Assembly (NCBI RefSeq): GCF_028372415.1
Contig: NC_092878.1
Span: 1,371,501 to 1,435,500, forward strand
Length of the DNA: 64,000 bases
Origin: Notamacropus eugenii
Taxonomy: Eukaryota > Chordata > Mammalia > Diprotodontia > Macropodidae
Direction of reading: 5' to 3'
Shown: in pieces, positions 12,111-23,630 of the stretch
Position numbering within the stretch: the first letter of the stretch is position 1
Layout: each line of letters starts with the position of its first letter
Notes under the pieces: generated by a model
Database searches by the model: none
The model's input: the letters and a program-made list of their open reading frames with translations, nothing else
Told to the model about the DNA's origin: nothing
Made by a program: the position numbers and the translations under genes

Positions 12111-12249
12111 CAGTTATTTATTTTCTGACTATGGGATATTTGAATAACACACAAGTTGAAGTGGACAATGCTTAGAAGTAATCTGGCAGAAGAGACATGA
12201 TTCTGGATTTAGAGCTGGAAGAGTTGAGTTCTTACTGGATCAAAGCAGG

Positions 12250-12475
12250 ATGGAAAGAGTTGCAAACAGAGACGAAAGGCCTGGATTCTGATCTCCACTG
12301 TGACACTATAGTCAGGTCACCCTCCTTCTCGGAGCCTCAGTTTCTTTTTCTATAAAATGGGGATGATATCTCTAGTGTTTAACTTACAAACATGTTGTCC
12401 AAGTCAGATGAGATGATATATGGAAAGAGCTTTGTAAATTTTGAAGTGCAGTATGAAAGTTAGTTATTGGTTATT
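12250..12475 (+). repeat. MIR-type SINE
   Basis: gagcctcagtttctttttct, ataaaatggggatgatatct and the later agatgatatatggaaagag segment give the core and 3' part of MIR. Confidence 0.8.
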
Positions 12476-12533
12476 AATTGTTATTTGGTTACTAGCTTGG
12501 AAATCTTTGCATGATGAATTTGGGTCATAAAAT

Positions 12534-12582
12534 TTGGAGCAGAAAATGTGGTTAAATCACACACCAGAGCTTTGCCTTTGCC
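12534..12582 (+). repeat. Direct repeat, copy 2
   Basis: Begins ttggagcagaaaatgtggtt and ends gagctttgcctttgc. Same orientation as copy 1, 1.34 kb downstream. May be two members of an unnamed ancient repeat, with MIR copies in between. Confidence 0.7.
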
Positions 12583-13059
12583 AGTTTTGTGTGTGTAATA
12601 CAAGCAGTATGCAGAAATTTAAAAAATCAGGAAATTTTAGTTCAAATCAATATTCATACTATCTCAAAGATAAATAGGAGCCCTATTTAATCACAACCCC
12701 ATCAACTACTCATTCAGTTAGTTAGATAGAAGGCAATGGTCATTGATAACACAATATTGACACAGTTGTCCTCAAAACTTCTTGAAAAATCTACTTGAAT
12801 TGTAGCAGTATTCTTATACATACATACATATATATATATTTGGTAATATAGAGCAACTAATGAGAAAACTGGAGTTCTTTTGGGGGGATATTTCACGTAA
12901 TAGGAGTTAAAGTTGGGGTTCCCTATCATCAAAATTTCTTGTAAATGTCTATATGTTAATGTTGATCTGTAATGATATTCATCTTTGAAAATGTTTTTTC
13001 ATGCAAACAAGTACTGCCAAATGCTCATTTTAATCTATGAGCATATGATTTTACTTGAG
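12583..13059. other. Nothing recognised
   Basis: AT-rich; holds a short (TA)n/(CATA)n run at about 12820-12840. Confidence 0.4.
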
Positions 13060-13072
13060 TCAAATGGATAAT

Positions 13073-13332
13073 GTCGTTATTGCTGTACAGTCATTTTTCA
13101 GTTTAGTTAGATTCTTTGTGACCCCATTTGGGGTTTTCTTGGCAAAGGTATTGGAGTAGTTTGTCATTTCCTTCCCCAGTTCCATTTTACAGATGAGGAA
13201 ATGGAGGCAAATGGGGTTAAGTGCCCCCATTTGCCCAAGGTCGCACAGCTACTAAGTATTTGAGGATGGATTTGAACTCAGGAAAATGAGTCTTCCTGAC
13301 TCCAGGACTGGTACTGTATCTACTGCCCCTGC
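13073..13332 (-). mobile_element. tRNA-derived marsupial core-SINE
   Basis: Antisense order: tgaccccatttggggttttc, ttggcaaaggtattggag, tttacagatgaggaaatgga, then gtcttcctgactccaggact. Likely target duplications are tcaaatggataat (13060-13072) and tcaaatagataat (13333-13345), one mismatch. Confidence 0.9.
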
Positions 13333-13345
13333 TCAAATAGATAAT

Positions 13346-14205
13346 AGTCTTAAATAAATTTATTTTCTCCGGATGTATTTCTTTAGCTACTACAATCCAA
13401 CATGACTGAACTGATTCATTATTATTAGTAAGTGACTTTCCTTACTGATCCAACAAATGGGCCACTTAGAAACTTACTTGGGTTGTAGTCTTATTTTCAT
13501 TTTTTATTTTTGTCAAGAAATCCTCAGATATTTAGCTCTAATTTTCTAATTTTTCTTGCTGCTGCTTTCCTGTGAGTTAGGAACAGTGAGGAGGGCTTAG
13601 TCTGGTAGTGTCTCATATATTGTATTCTTCTAGCACAGTTATAATGTCATTGCATTAGAGACGCAATGCTCTCTCTGGGTGGGTGAGGCAGCATCACCAT
13701 TGTCATTCTCAGCAAACATAAACAGCTGTGTCCGGGGCTGCTTCCAAATAGTTTAGTTCTGCTGCCCCCCCCCCCCCCCATACCTCCTCCCCCAGTTATG
13801 GTAACAGCAGAGGCGGCAGGGATGGCAGCTATTATCCAGGAGCTGTGCCTTTATTTTCCCTTTAGCCTTTGGTTGCCCTTAGTTGGAGCTGTCAGGGCCA
13901 GAGGCTGCAGAGCTAGGGATTGGGTAAGGAAGCAGTAGCCTCTCTAGCCCTCATTGTGATGGCTGAGTACTTCGAGGGTACTTTACCACCCTCTAGCAAG
14001 CCTCCCATTTTCTCTCTTTGTCTGATACTATCCTCTCCCTAGAAAAATCACTTTCTCTTCCTCTCTCTCTTTGGGTTCTCCAGACAGACAAATTTTTGAG
14101 CCTAGCTCTATAGGTAGATGACTGTAACTTTGGATAAGTCATGTTGTCTCCGTCTCATTATTCTCATATGTAAAATATGGGGACTAATTAATTAAATGAA
14201 CTTTA
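13346..14205. other. Intergenic with poly-C run; no repeat family recognised
   Basis: Includes fifteen C in a row at 13765-13779 and a moderately GC-rich stretch (13660-13990) that is not CpG-dense. No exon identified. Confidence 0.4.
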
Positions 14206-14466
14206 AGGGCAAGTAGGTTACTCAGTGGATAGAATTCTGGGCCTGGAGTCAGGAAGATTCATTTTCCTGAGTTCAAATCTGGTCTCAGACACTTACTAAC
14301 TATGTGACCCTGGGCAAGTCACTTAACCCTGTTTGCCTCAGTTTTCTCATCTTTAAAATGAGCTGGAGAAGGAAATGGCAAACTATTCCAGTATCTTTGG
14401 CAACAAAACCCCAAATGAGGTCATGAAGACTTGGACATAGCTGAAAACGACTGAACAAGGACTTCA
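14206..14466 (+). mobile_element. tRNA-derived marsupial core-SINE, full length
   Basis: gcctggagtcaggaagattc, gagttcaaatctggtctcag, ccctgggcaagtcacttaac and ggagaaggaaatggcaaact in order, ending gctgaaaacgactgaacaag. Confidence 0.92.
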
Positions 14467-14479
14467 ACAAAAGGTCTTT

Positions 14480-14702
14480 GTGAGAGGCAACTTGGCAGAG
14501 TGGAGAGAGCAGTGAACTTGGAGTCAGAGACCAAAGTTTGAATCCAGGCTCAGATACAAGCTGTGTGACCTTAGGCAAGTAACTTAACTTCCCTCAGCTT
14601 CAATTTTCACATCTGTAAAATGGGGATAATAATGATATCTACTTCATAGTGTTGTGAGACTCAGCTGAGATAATACACATAAAGTGCTTTGCAAAACTTA
14701 CA
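14480..14702 (+). repeat. MIR-type SINE, near full length
   Basis: agtggagagagcagtgaact head, acaagctgtgtgaccttagg, then catctgtaaaatggggataa and a tgctttgcaaaactta end. The complete MIR order is visible. Confidence 0.9.
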
Positions 14703-14744
14703 GTCAGTCAGTCAAGGCAGTCACCTAGCATTTATTCAGAGTTT

Positions 14745-14930
14745 ATTTTAGGGACAGCTGGGGGCCATGCCCAGTACTGATCTATATGTTGCCACTGGAC
14801 CCTGATGGCTCCAGAGGAAAAAGTGAGGCCTTGCACAGCTCTCCCTCTCTTAAATACAATTCATTTGCAAGTCGTGGCATCATCTTAGTGACATCATGGT
14901 CCTCTTCGAGAAGGAAGGACAAATGATGTA
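14745..14930 (+). mobile_element. SINE body (same family as the composite SINE at 9.5 kb)
   Basis: ccactggaccctgatggctc, a gtgaggccttgcacagct segment, gacatcatggtcctcttcga and gaaggaaggacaaatgatg. It lacks the tRNA head. Confidence 0.8.
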
Positions 14931-15048
14931 TGAGCAGCTAGGTGGTGCAGTGGATAGACCATTGGCCCTCGAGTCAGGAGCAATTGACACTAATTATGTG
15001 ACCTTGGACAAGTCACTTAACCCTAATTGCCTCCCTCCACACCCCCAA
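14931..15048 (+). mobile_element. tRNA-derived SINE head, short copy
   Basis: gagcagctaggtggtgcagt, ggatagacc, then gtgaccttggacaagtcact and ccctaattgcctccctccac. Ends in an A-rich cccccaaaaa. Confidence 0.88.
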
Positions 15049-15049
15049 A

Positions 15050-15180
15050 AAGAGCCTATTGTGTTCTAGGCACTGTACTAAATGCTAGGGTTACAAAAAG
15101 AGGTAGAAAACAGTCCCTGCTCTTAAGGAGCTCCTCATAATCTGATAGAGGAGATATGCAAAAAGTGAGATATATAAGAA
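15050..15180 (-). mobile_element. L2 3' end fragment
   Basis: tctaggcactgtactaaatg, then acagtccctgctcttaagga and gctcctcataatctgataga: the antisense L2 3' end. Confidence 0.75.
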
Positions 15181-15627
15181 TTGGACACACTCTCACAGGG
15201 AAGGAATTAAGATTAAGGAATCCTAAATAAATGTTGGTTTTATTTCGTCTATAGTAATACAGTACAATACAATAAATATGTGTTAAATGCATGCTATATG
15301 AAGAAGGTACCCAGATGAAAGGGGCATGATGCTGATGGAGTGTAGCTAATGAGAAAGGGAGAGCTGTCTGGGCTTCAGAGCCCTTCCTTCTTTGGGAGGA
15401 GCTTTTTATTCCACCCTCCAGCTCTCCAGTAAAAGCAGAGGCAGCTGAGGTTACTGATGAGGTTTAAGTACCAAAGTTGATGAAATCTTAGTGATGATAT
15501 TTCTATATAACTTGTAAAGAGGAGGTCTCTATATACTGCTAGAGTTCAAAATAAGCTGAAGCACTTAAAGATAAAAAAAAAGATACATCTATCTAGTTAG
15601 CCAGTGAGTTAGTAAAAAAAAAAAAAA
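15181..15627. other. Nothing recognised
   Basis: No family or exon seen; ends in an A run at 15614-15628. Confidence 0.4.
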
Positions 15628-15685
15628 ACCATTTATTAAGTACCTACTATATGCCAGGCACTGTGCCAAGCTCTACTCCAAGATA
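15628..15685 (-). mobile_element. Short L2 3' end fragment
   Basis: accatttattaagtacctac, then atatgccaggcactgtgcca: the start of antisense L2. Confidence 0.75.
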
Positions 15686-15799
15686 ATTTCAAACAACATT
15701 TATCAGAATCTTGAACAAGGAAATAATGATCATAATATGTTAAACTAAAGTTTTGGGTTAACATTCACTATGTCATTCTTAACTAGACTACTCCCCTCA

Positions 15800-16470
15800 T
15801 TTATCGGTTCTTTCTCGGAGGGGGATAGCATCTTCTTTCATAGGTCCTTTGTAGTTGATATGAGTATTTGTAATACTCAAAATAACTTAGTCATAGTTAT
15901 TCTTAGAACAATTTTGTTGCTACTGTATACAATGTTCTCCTGGTTCTGTTCATTTCCCTCTTCGTTATTTCATGTAAGTCTTTTCATGTTTTTCTAAAAC
16001 CAATCTGCTCATCATTTCTTATAACACAGTAAAATTCCATCAGTCATATACCAGAACTTCTTAGCCCTTTCCTAGTCGATGGGCATCCCCTCAATTTCCA
16101 GTTCTTTGCTACCACAAAGAGAGTTGTCATAATTATTTTAGAACATAAAGTCTTTTCCTTTTTGTCTGATAGACCCAATAGTGGTGTTGTTGAGTCCAAG
16201 GGCATACACAGTTTTATAACTCTTTAACCATAATTCCAGAATGCTCTCCAAAATGGTTGAATCAGTTCACAGTTCAGCCAATAAGGCATTAATGTCCCAG
16301 TTTTTCCATATCCCCTCCAACCTTTGTCATTTTCCCTTTTTATATTTTAGCCATTCCAGTAGGTGTGAGATGATATCTCAAAGTTGTTTTAATTTGCATT
16401 TCTCTAATCAGTGATGATTTAGAGCATTTTAAATGACTATATACACCTTTGATTTCTTAATAGATCTTAT
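15800..16470 (-). mobile_element. L1 3' end, antisense
   Basis: Follows the marsupial L1 tail in reverse: caatgttctcctggttctgt, tgctcatcatttcttataac, cgatgggcatcccctcaatt, tttgctaccacaaagagag, then ggtgtgagatgatatctcaa. 5'-truncated, no ORF kept. Confidence 0.85.
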
Positions 16471-17454
16471 TAAAATGGTTGTTGAATTGAATTTTAAAAT
16501 CCTATAATAAGATAAACCATAGGACAAAACTCTAAATTTACCTTTAAAATTCTTCCTTTAATGTTTCTTTATCCCACCCTCCATTTTGCTAATGACTGAA
16601 CATTTGGATAATTTGCAAGGGACACTTAAGACTGATTAAGATTTTTTTTATAATGAAGCTCTGACCTGGATTAAGGGAATGCTTGATATGGTCTCATGAT
16701 TCTCTAGCTTTATACATTCTCTTGTGGGAACTGGTGCAGAAACTAGTCACCCTGTGGTTTACACCCATCCTCCTTGCACTTGGGGCAGCAGACCACAGCT
16801 GCTTTGAAAGGTGCCATTTCTCCTCCCCTTGCCAAATGAATGGTTTTAGATATTTTCTCATTATGTCTATGTATTAAAATCTGATTGGCCATTCAGATCT
16901 GTGCCTCTTCTGCTTACTTCACTGTTAGTAACAATTTTGGAAACTGAGGGAAGACAAAACCCTGGGAGAGAAGTGGATTTCAAGTACTGGGTTTTTCCCT
17001 GTGGAACCCAAATTAACACTGCCAGAATGAGAATTCTAGCTGAGAGGACAGGGGACGGGGTGGTTCAAGGAACCGACCCCCGAGAGAGACAATATTTTAT
17101 TTGAGACAAAGGAAACAATTCCTGAAACCTGATACACATAGTAAAAGTAAGCCCAGACACCAAGGACACCAAAGAGGGTGAATAAACCACAAGGTAGCCT
17201 TCATTTGGCTTCTTTTCCCTGAAATCTACACTGGGCTTGAAGAGGGTCTAAATGGAATTGGGAGAGAGTGGCATGAGCCAGTCCCAGTTGGTCCCCAGCT
17301 TGGTGGCTGATTGATAGCTCTGCCAGCAGAATTTGCCTATGCCATCTGGTGGCTTCATAAGCCTTTGCTAATGTCTCTTCTACTATACAGTAGGTACACT
17401 GTGAAAATAATGATATTGAAGATGATGCGACTGCTGTGGTGGCTGATTAATAAA
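16471..17454. other. Nothing recognised
   Basis: About 1 kb with no identifiable exon or repeat; two small + frames (16683-16877, 16901-17104) have no known motif. Confidence 0.4.
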
Positions 17455-17640
17455 GAAGAGTAGCTGACATTTATATAGCACTTTTATAGTCTCATTCACT
17501 GTACCCTCTGAGGGACATATACCAGGTATTTTTTTTTTTGTCATTTTACAGATGAGTAAATTGAGGCTCAGTTATATTAGGTGATTTGGCCAGTCAGGGT
17601 CAGAGACTGGATTTAAACTTTATCTTTGCTTGAATCCAGA
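17455..17640 (-). repeat. MIR-type SINE
   Basis: tgacatttatatagcacttt, cattttacagatgagtaaat, tgaggctcagttatattagg: antisense MIR. Confidence 0.8.
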
Positions 17641-18339
17641 GGACTAAGTAGGACGCGGCAGCCAGAGCTTTGCCCCAGGAGCTATCTGGAGCAGGAGATA
17701 TCTCTTTCTCCTGCTGTGGTGGTGATTCACAGTTCAAGCATTAATAGTACTTCTGTTTTTCCTCAGATCTCCAGTCACTGATTCCTCCTTTAGGTTTAAA
17801 GCCTCTACCACCTTTGCTGGATTTCTTGTTGCTAACAGGCCACAGGGAAAGACACAGTTCCATCCCTCATTCCTTTGTCCTCAGTTCCCCTAAAAAACCC
17901 ATCATACAATGTTTTTCAGAGTTCTGCTTAGAAGCAGTTTTCTACTATGTCTATTCAGGGATGTGTTGGAGACAGTTTGAAACAGCTCCTGAGATCCTAT
18001 TGTTAGATTTCAGTGCGAATACTTACACCTTGGAAACTGGCAAATACCGCAAATCAGGCTTGATTGTTTTGTGGATTGCCTAGATTAAAAAAAAGTGACA
18101 GAGAAAATGTTAATAATGCAGATTAGACTTAAAAGAATTTCCTGCAGATACACTGCTTGATGATTTAGTTGCTGAACGTTTACTAGCACACTTCTTTCTT
18201 TTAGAGGGGAAGATATACTTCAATGGATCTGTTATTTCATTGTTATTGGCACTTCCTTTAAAGATGCTGATTTCAACTCATTTATTTCTGTTTCTTCTGT
18301 GCAATTCTGTATCCTCCCATCCTTTCCAATAAATGCCCC
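17641..18339. other. Nothing recognised
   Basis: No repeat or exon recognised. Confidence 0.4.
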
Positions 18340-18481
18340 AAGAGTTAGTCAACAACCACTTTTAAGCTCTTACCATGTGCCAAGCACTGAGCTAAGACTG
18401 GGGATAAAGAGGACGGCAAAATTAGGGTCTTTGCCCTCAAGGAACTGACATCTAAATGGAAGAGACAACATGCAAATATTA

Positions 18482-18800
18482 ACTGCATATACATATAAGA
18501 TAAATACACACACATATATATAATAGACACACATAAACAATGTATACAATATATGTTCAGCATATACACACTATATATACAGTATGCATACATACTGTAT
18601 ATATATTATATATACTGTATATCTATACATAGATACACTTATACAATTTAGCATATGTACAATCTATATACATACAATATGTACAGCATATGTACAATAT
18701 ATACATTGACACATACTATATATAATAGACATACAATATACACATAGACACAATGTACAATATAGGTAGTGTATATGTACATATAAGATACATACAGTAA
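18482..18800. repeat. Degenerate TA/CA-rich minisatellite within L2
   Basis: About 320 bases of tata, taca and cata units, with gtacaatatatac-like words recurring. It begins where L2 normally carries a tatgtacaaacaagatatat-like word, so it probably grew from it. Confidence 0.85.
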
Positions 18801-19544
18801 AATGGAAAGTAATCTTAGAGGGAAGGCATTTGAGGACGGCATGGACTGAGGAAAGAAATTGTGGAGAAGGTGGACTTTGAGCTGAGTCCTGAAGAAAGTC
18901 AGGGAAGCTAGGAGGCAGAGGGAGGGAGAACATTACAGGGTGGAGGAAAGTCCACAGAATTGCACAGATTCTGGAGATAAGAGTATCAAGTATAAGGAAG
19001 AGCAAGCAGGCTGATACTGATGGATGGTAGAGTGCATAAAGATAGAACAAACATTTATTAAATGCTTACTGTGTGCCAGCACTGTGTTAAACACTGTATA
19101 AAATGTAAGAGAATTGGAACAAATTGTAAGAAGATTGGAAAGACAGGAAGGGTCCGAGATGTGAAGACCTTTAAATGCAAGACAAAGGATATTATACTTA
19201 ATCCTGGACACAGCAGAGCACCTTTAGAGTTTATTGAGAGGGAGTATGGGTGTGTCATATGGTCAGATTGCACTTTGGGAAAATTACTTTGGCAGCTGAT
19301 TGGACAGAAGACATTTGAGGCAGGAGATTGGTTGCTATCATAATGCAGTCATGAGGTTCTGAGGACCTCTACTAGGGTGGTAGCTTTCTGAGTGGAGAGA
19401 AAAGAACACATACAAGAGATGTTATGATGATAGAAACAACGAGAATTAGCAGTGAATTGGACATGTGGGATTGGGTTCAGGGTGACTCCTAGGCTGCATG
19501 CCTATGTGAAAAGGAGGATAGTGGCTTCCATGATAATGGAAGGC

Positions 19545-20650
19545 AGGGTGGAGTAAAGATGGCAGATTAAAAGAAGTACAGCACACTCCGCCTCTCCCAA
19601 ACTCCTCCAGACACATCTAGAAAATGTGATATTCTAAATCTTGATAGAACTGGATCCAAGAAAAAGTTATAGTGAATCATTTTTCCAGCTCGGGTTTGCA
19701 TAGGAGGGCAAACACAGAGGTCTATAGTCACTGGGGATGGGATCTGTCCAGAGGTGACTGATTGGAGCATTCTAGCACCCAGGGAATGAAAGAAGACAGA
19801 AAGAGATATGACTGGGCAAAACAAAGTCCCAGACCTATGGTGGATGCAGGAAGAGATGCCAGCTGGCATCTTTGTTGCTAATTACCCAATCTGGGGTCAC
19901 AGATCGAGGATAGACAGAAGAGAGAACCTGCAACCATTTGGGGGTGATGGAGCAGACCCTAGGCTGCTCCATCCCCAGGGGTGAAGCATGGTCTCAGTTC
20001 CAACTTTTAGCTTAGTCTGAAGACTCCAGAGGAATGACTAAAGCAGGAATCCCAGACCAAAGGGAAGTTTATAATCCAGTTACTCTGAAACAGCAGAGTT
20101 TTCCAACTGGTTTAGACAGATTAAATTCAACAGTAGACTAATGAAACTCCAAAGGAGACAAGCATAGGCCTGTTGCTCAGACTCAGCAACCTGCAGAGCC
20201 CAGACAAGGGAGGCAGCAATCAGACTTTGCTCTGGATCAGACCACTCTGAGAGAACTGAAAGATTTCAGGCTCCCAGACTGAGCTGTTTCTGAGATCCTG
20301 AAATAACACAGCACTCAACGTCCTAAGAGCATCAATAGGACCATCCCAGACATTCCCAGAAGAACTGTGCAGTGCTTTGCACTAATACCACATTCAAGGT
20401 CAGGAAGTAGGCTGGAAGAATGAGCAAACAAACAGTGAAAAAGAGTCCCACCATATAACACAATTATGATGTTCAAGGTACAGAAGAGAATGATTCCAAA
20501 GCAAAGTCTTAGAGAAAAACACAGCTTGGGCACAAATGCAAATAGAATTCCCAGAAAAGATGAAGCAAGACTTTAAAAAAGAGTTAAAATGTCTCTTATA
20601 AAGGAAATTAGAACATTAGAGGAAAAAAATGGAAAAGAAATGAGAACTAT
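19545..20650 (+). mobile_element. 5' part of an L1/HAL1-type LINE, 3'-truncated
   Basis: Begins ggagtaaagatggcagatta, like the aagatggcagagtaaag start of marsupial L1/HAL1. It continues as a GC-richer 5' UTR and then an ORF1-like start at about 20420 (MSKQTVKKSPT before a stop). After a lysine-rich A-rich stretch the antisense L2 resumes at about 20670. The 5' end is kept while the 3' end is missing, the reverse of usual LINE insertions. Confidence 0.55.
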
Positions 20651-21490
20651 AGAACACCTGGGAATAATTTTCATAGAGTTGATAATTGAACTCATGGGAG
20701 CTGAGGATATTGCCAAGAATTAGGACATATAGGGAGAAGAGAAGAAGGTCCATTAAGGTCCATTACAGAACCCATGATTAGTGGCTATGATCTGGATAAA
20801 GATATTGAGAAGGAGCTGTCAGACAGGTAGGAGGAAAACCAAGAGAGAAGTATCACAAAAACTTAAATAGTAGAGAGAAGAGAAGAAAAGAGAGAGTGAT
20901 TGGCAGTGTTAAATGGTACAGAGTATTCAGGAAGGATGAGGAATGGGAAAAGAACATTAGATTTGGTGATTAAGAGGTCATTGGTAACTTTGGAGAGAGT
21001 AGTTTCAATTGTATAATGACTTTGGAAGCCAGATTATAGAGGGTTTAGAAGTGAGTCAATAAAGAGGAAGTAGAGGCAAGTGGTTTAGATGGCTTTCTTA
21101 AGGGATTTAATCAAAAAGGGAGGGAAGATACACTAGTTAGGATGGATGGTTGCATCAGGTGAAGGGTTTTTAGAGACTAGGGAAGCGGGGATGTTTGTAC
21201 ATAGCAAGGAAGGAGCCCAAAGGAAGAGTGGGATTGAAGATTAGAAAATGGTAGCAATGGGGGCAATCTGTTGGAGAAAATGGGACAAGAAGGGATCCAC
21301 AGTGCATGTGGAGACTTTCCTTGGCAAAAGGCCACTTCTTCATATCATATAGAGGTAAAGAAGATAGTAGGGGAGAATTTCCAAGTGATATGAGATGAAG
21401 AAGAAAGGATAAAGGGAAATTCTCTGAAAAATGGCCTCCATTGAACGTCCAGTGAAGCTGCTGGATTCCTTCCTCTAAAGGTTTTATGTT

Positions 21491-22139
21491 GTTGGGAGTT
21501 TGTTTTAACAATCCTGGACACCATTCTTTCTGCCATCCTTTACTTTGTCTAAACGCCTGACTTCCTTTCCAATCATATACCTTCAGGAAGATTTATTTGC
21601 CACTTTTTATATACAGATGATCATGCCATATACTATTACACCTATTATTCTTTGGGGCACCCATAATTTTGATTTTTCAGAGACTGTAATGTACTGTGAT
21701 TCATAGACTTCTAGCATCACTAGAAAATATTGGTCTGAAAATGAGTTTTTGTTTAAGGGAGCCGCTTGGGATTGCTGAAAACATCACACAGTGTCCTACA
21801 TGCAATAGTAATTCACAAAGACCATCGGCCAGAGTGGAGGGGTTGGCGTCTATATAATTGGAGGGAGAGGCAGCAGAAAAACCACATCTAAAGTTTTGAG
21901 GCAGGTAAACTGTAGTATTGCTATTTCTCTAGGTCCTACCACCAAATGTAAAATTGTTTCTGTGAAAAAATATTTTCTGAATTTCTCTTGGGGCATGAAC
22001 TGTGCAGTACTTTATACCTTCAATAGTTTCCAGATGTGAAAGACTTCCCTTCCACAAACGGCAATAGGGATTCTTCTTGTTCTTAGAGGGGAGCAAGTGG
22101 GCAACAAGCAGAATCTCCTGGTTTCCACTGGCACTATTT
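21491..22139. other. Nothing recognised
   Basis: About 650 bases without recognisable features. Confidence 0.4.
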
Positions 22140-22360
22140 TTTTAAAAATATATAATTATTTATATCTTAAATTTTTTTCATCTTCATTTCTTAATGTACT
22201 CTTTGCCCCCTCCCTACCCAGTGAGTCATATGTTGCAACAAAGAACAAGAAAAAAAAAGGGTAAGCTGTTGCAAAATTAACCAACATAGTAATTTTAACT
22301 GCATAGTATATACAATGTTGCACATTCATAGTTACCCATCTTCCCTGTGGCTCCATTGAA
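22140..22360 (-). mobile_element. L1 3' UTR fragment, antisense
   Basis: T-rich start (tttttttaaaaatatataat), then ccccctccctacccagtgag and the atagtatatacaatgttgca segment, like the antisense 3' UTR of marsupial L1. A weaker trace (accattgtatttcacagttg) follows near 22777. Confidence 0.55.
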
Positions 22361-22954
22361 GACTCATTCAGGGGTTGGGGTTTCAGAGACAGTATCTTCT
22401 AGGGGAATGGGGCTGTGGCTTCCAGGGGTTCAGGACTCTTGTAAGTTTGGAGAGATAAGGGGACACCCAAGATAGTAATGACTGAATCTACCTTATATCA
22501 GTCTTTGGGGACCACACTGAGGCAGGATAGGGGCTATAGGGCAAAGTTTCAGAAACCCTAAGTGTTAACAGTAGCAGCAGCAGGAATTCCCGTGATTTGG
22601 GGGGAGGGGAAGTGTCTGATACAACAGGGTTCATAATGGATAATTTTAAAATTGAGTCTTCATAAGTAAAAATAAAGTGAAAAACAATATATTTCAATCT
22701 GTATTCAAGTTCCTCAGTTGTCTCTTTGGAAGTAGATAGCATTTTTCATCTTGAGTTCTTTGGAATTGTTTTGGACCATTGTATTTCACAGTTGATCATC
22801 ACACAGGATACCCTACATTCACATGGAAAACTTTGGAAGGGGTGAGAAGTAGGACTGCTCCTGCTTCTGAGGGAGGAACTAGAGAAGACGCAGTTTCTAA
22901 GGGCTGACCACAAGATGGTGCAAAAAAGGCACAAAAGAACATGAAGATTAGGAG
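22361..22954. other. Nothing recognised
   Basis: Apart from the weak L1 trace near 22777-22810, no feature seen. Confidence 0.35.
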
Positions 22955-23095
22955 ATCATGTAATCCTACTTCTTAATTTTACAGATGAGGAATGTTGGGC
23001 ACCGAGATGTTAAATAGCTTGCCCAAGGTCACATGATTTTAAAAGGGCAGAGCCTGGACACAGTTCAGGTCTTTTGACTCTAAGTTCACAATAAT
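22955..23095 (-). repeat. MIR-type SINE
   Basis: ttaattttacagatgaggaa, then tagcttgcccaaggtcacat and ttcaggtcttttgactctaa: antisense MIR order. Confidence 0.8.
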
Positions 23096-23199
23096 AAAAT
23101 ATTTTATTTATAGGTTGATTTCTATTTTTTGAAACATCTGATGCTTCTTCCCCTACTCTACCCCATCCCTGCTATTTTCTATTTACTTCAAATGTATAT

Positions 23200-23350
23200 G
23201 TGTCTATACACACATGCATGCACACAGATAAGTAAATACTATATATTGTATATACAAATAGTAAATATGTTTATATAACTATATATAGTAAATAATGCAT
23301 AAATTATATATACGTATATATGTGTGTGTGTATACACACACACACATATG
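23200..23350. repeat. AT-rich and (TG/CA) simple repeat
   Basis: tatata and acacac words, including a short palindromic tgtgtgtgtatacacacaca run at about 23322-23345. Confidence 0.8.
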
Positions 23351-23529
23351 TGTATTTGGAAGGGGAGAAAGAGAGAGAGATTACTTTATTTGTGTGTATG
23401 TTGCTTCCTCCAGAAGGCAAACTTCTTCAAGGCAGGGGCTTTTGTCTTTGTGTTTTTGAGTCTAGTATAGTGCCTAGCACATGGGTATGGATAGGAACTG
23501 AACCTTCAATTTCATTAGGATAGAGAACT

Positions 23530-23630
23530 TCCAGATGAGGGAACTTCCTGTAACAGTGCAGGTCATAATTTTCTCTGTAATTTATACAGTCTTAGAGGGT
23601 TGCTCAGGGCACTGAGATGTTAAGTGATTT
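23530..23630 (-). mobile_element. Left part of a core-SINE split by HAL1
   Basis: ttgctcagggcactgagatg, then ttaagtgattt at the break. The right part resumes at 27416 with the same 11 bases, so both halves are one SINE on -. Confidence 0.7.

Larger units (their letters stand above)
18340..21490 (-). mobile_element. Long antisense L2 LINE, with internal insertions
   Basis: Starts with the L2 3' end (accatgtgccaagcactgag, ctcaaggaactgacatctaa). It continues through gcatttgaggacggc-like and gaagaaagtcagggaagct parts, then the ORF-derived antisense (ggaaaattactttggcagct, gggtgactcctaggctgca, actcatgggagctgaggata, aggagctgtcagacaggtag, gggggcaatctgttggagaa). It is one of the longest L2 copies in the window. 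It is interrupted by an AT microsatellite, by a second L2 3' end at about 19045-19110 and by a LINE 5' piece at 19545-20650. No ORF is kept. Confidence 0.8.

Noticed and set aside
13765-13779. Poly-C run as a possible regulatory element
   Set aside because: A single homopolymer with no supporting context; may also vary through sequencing error.
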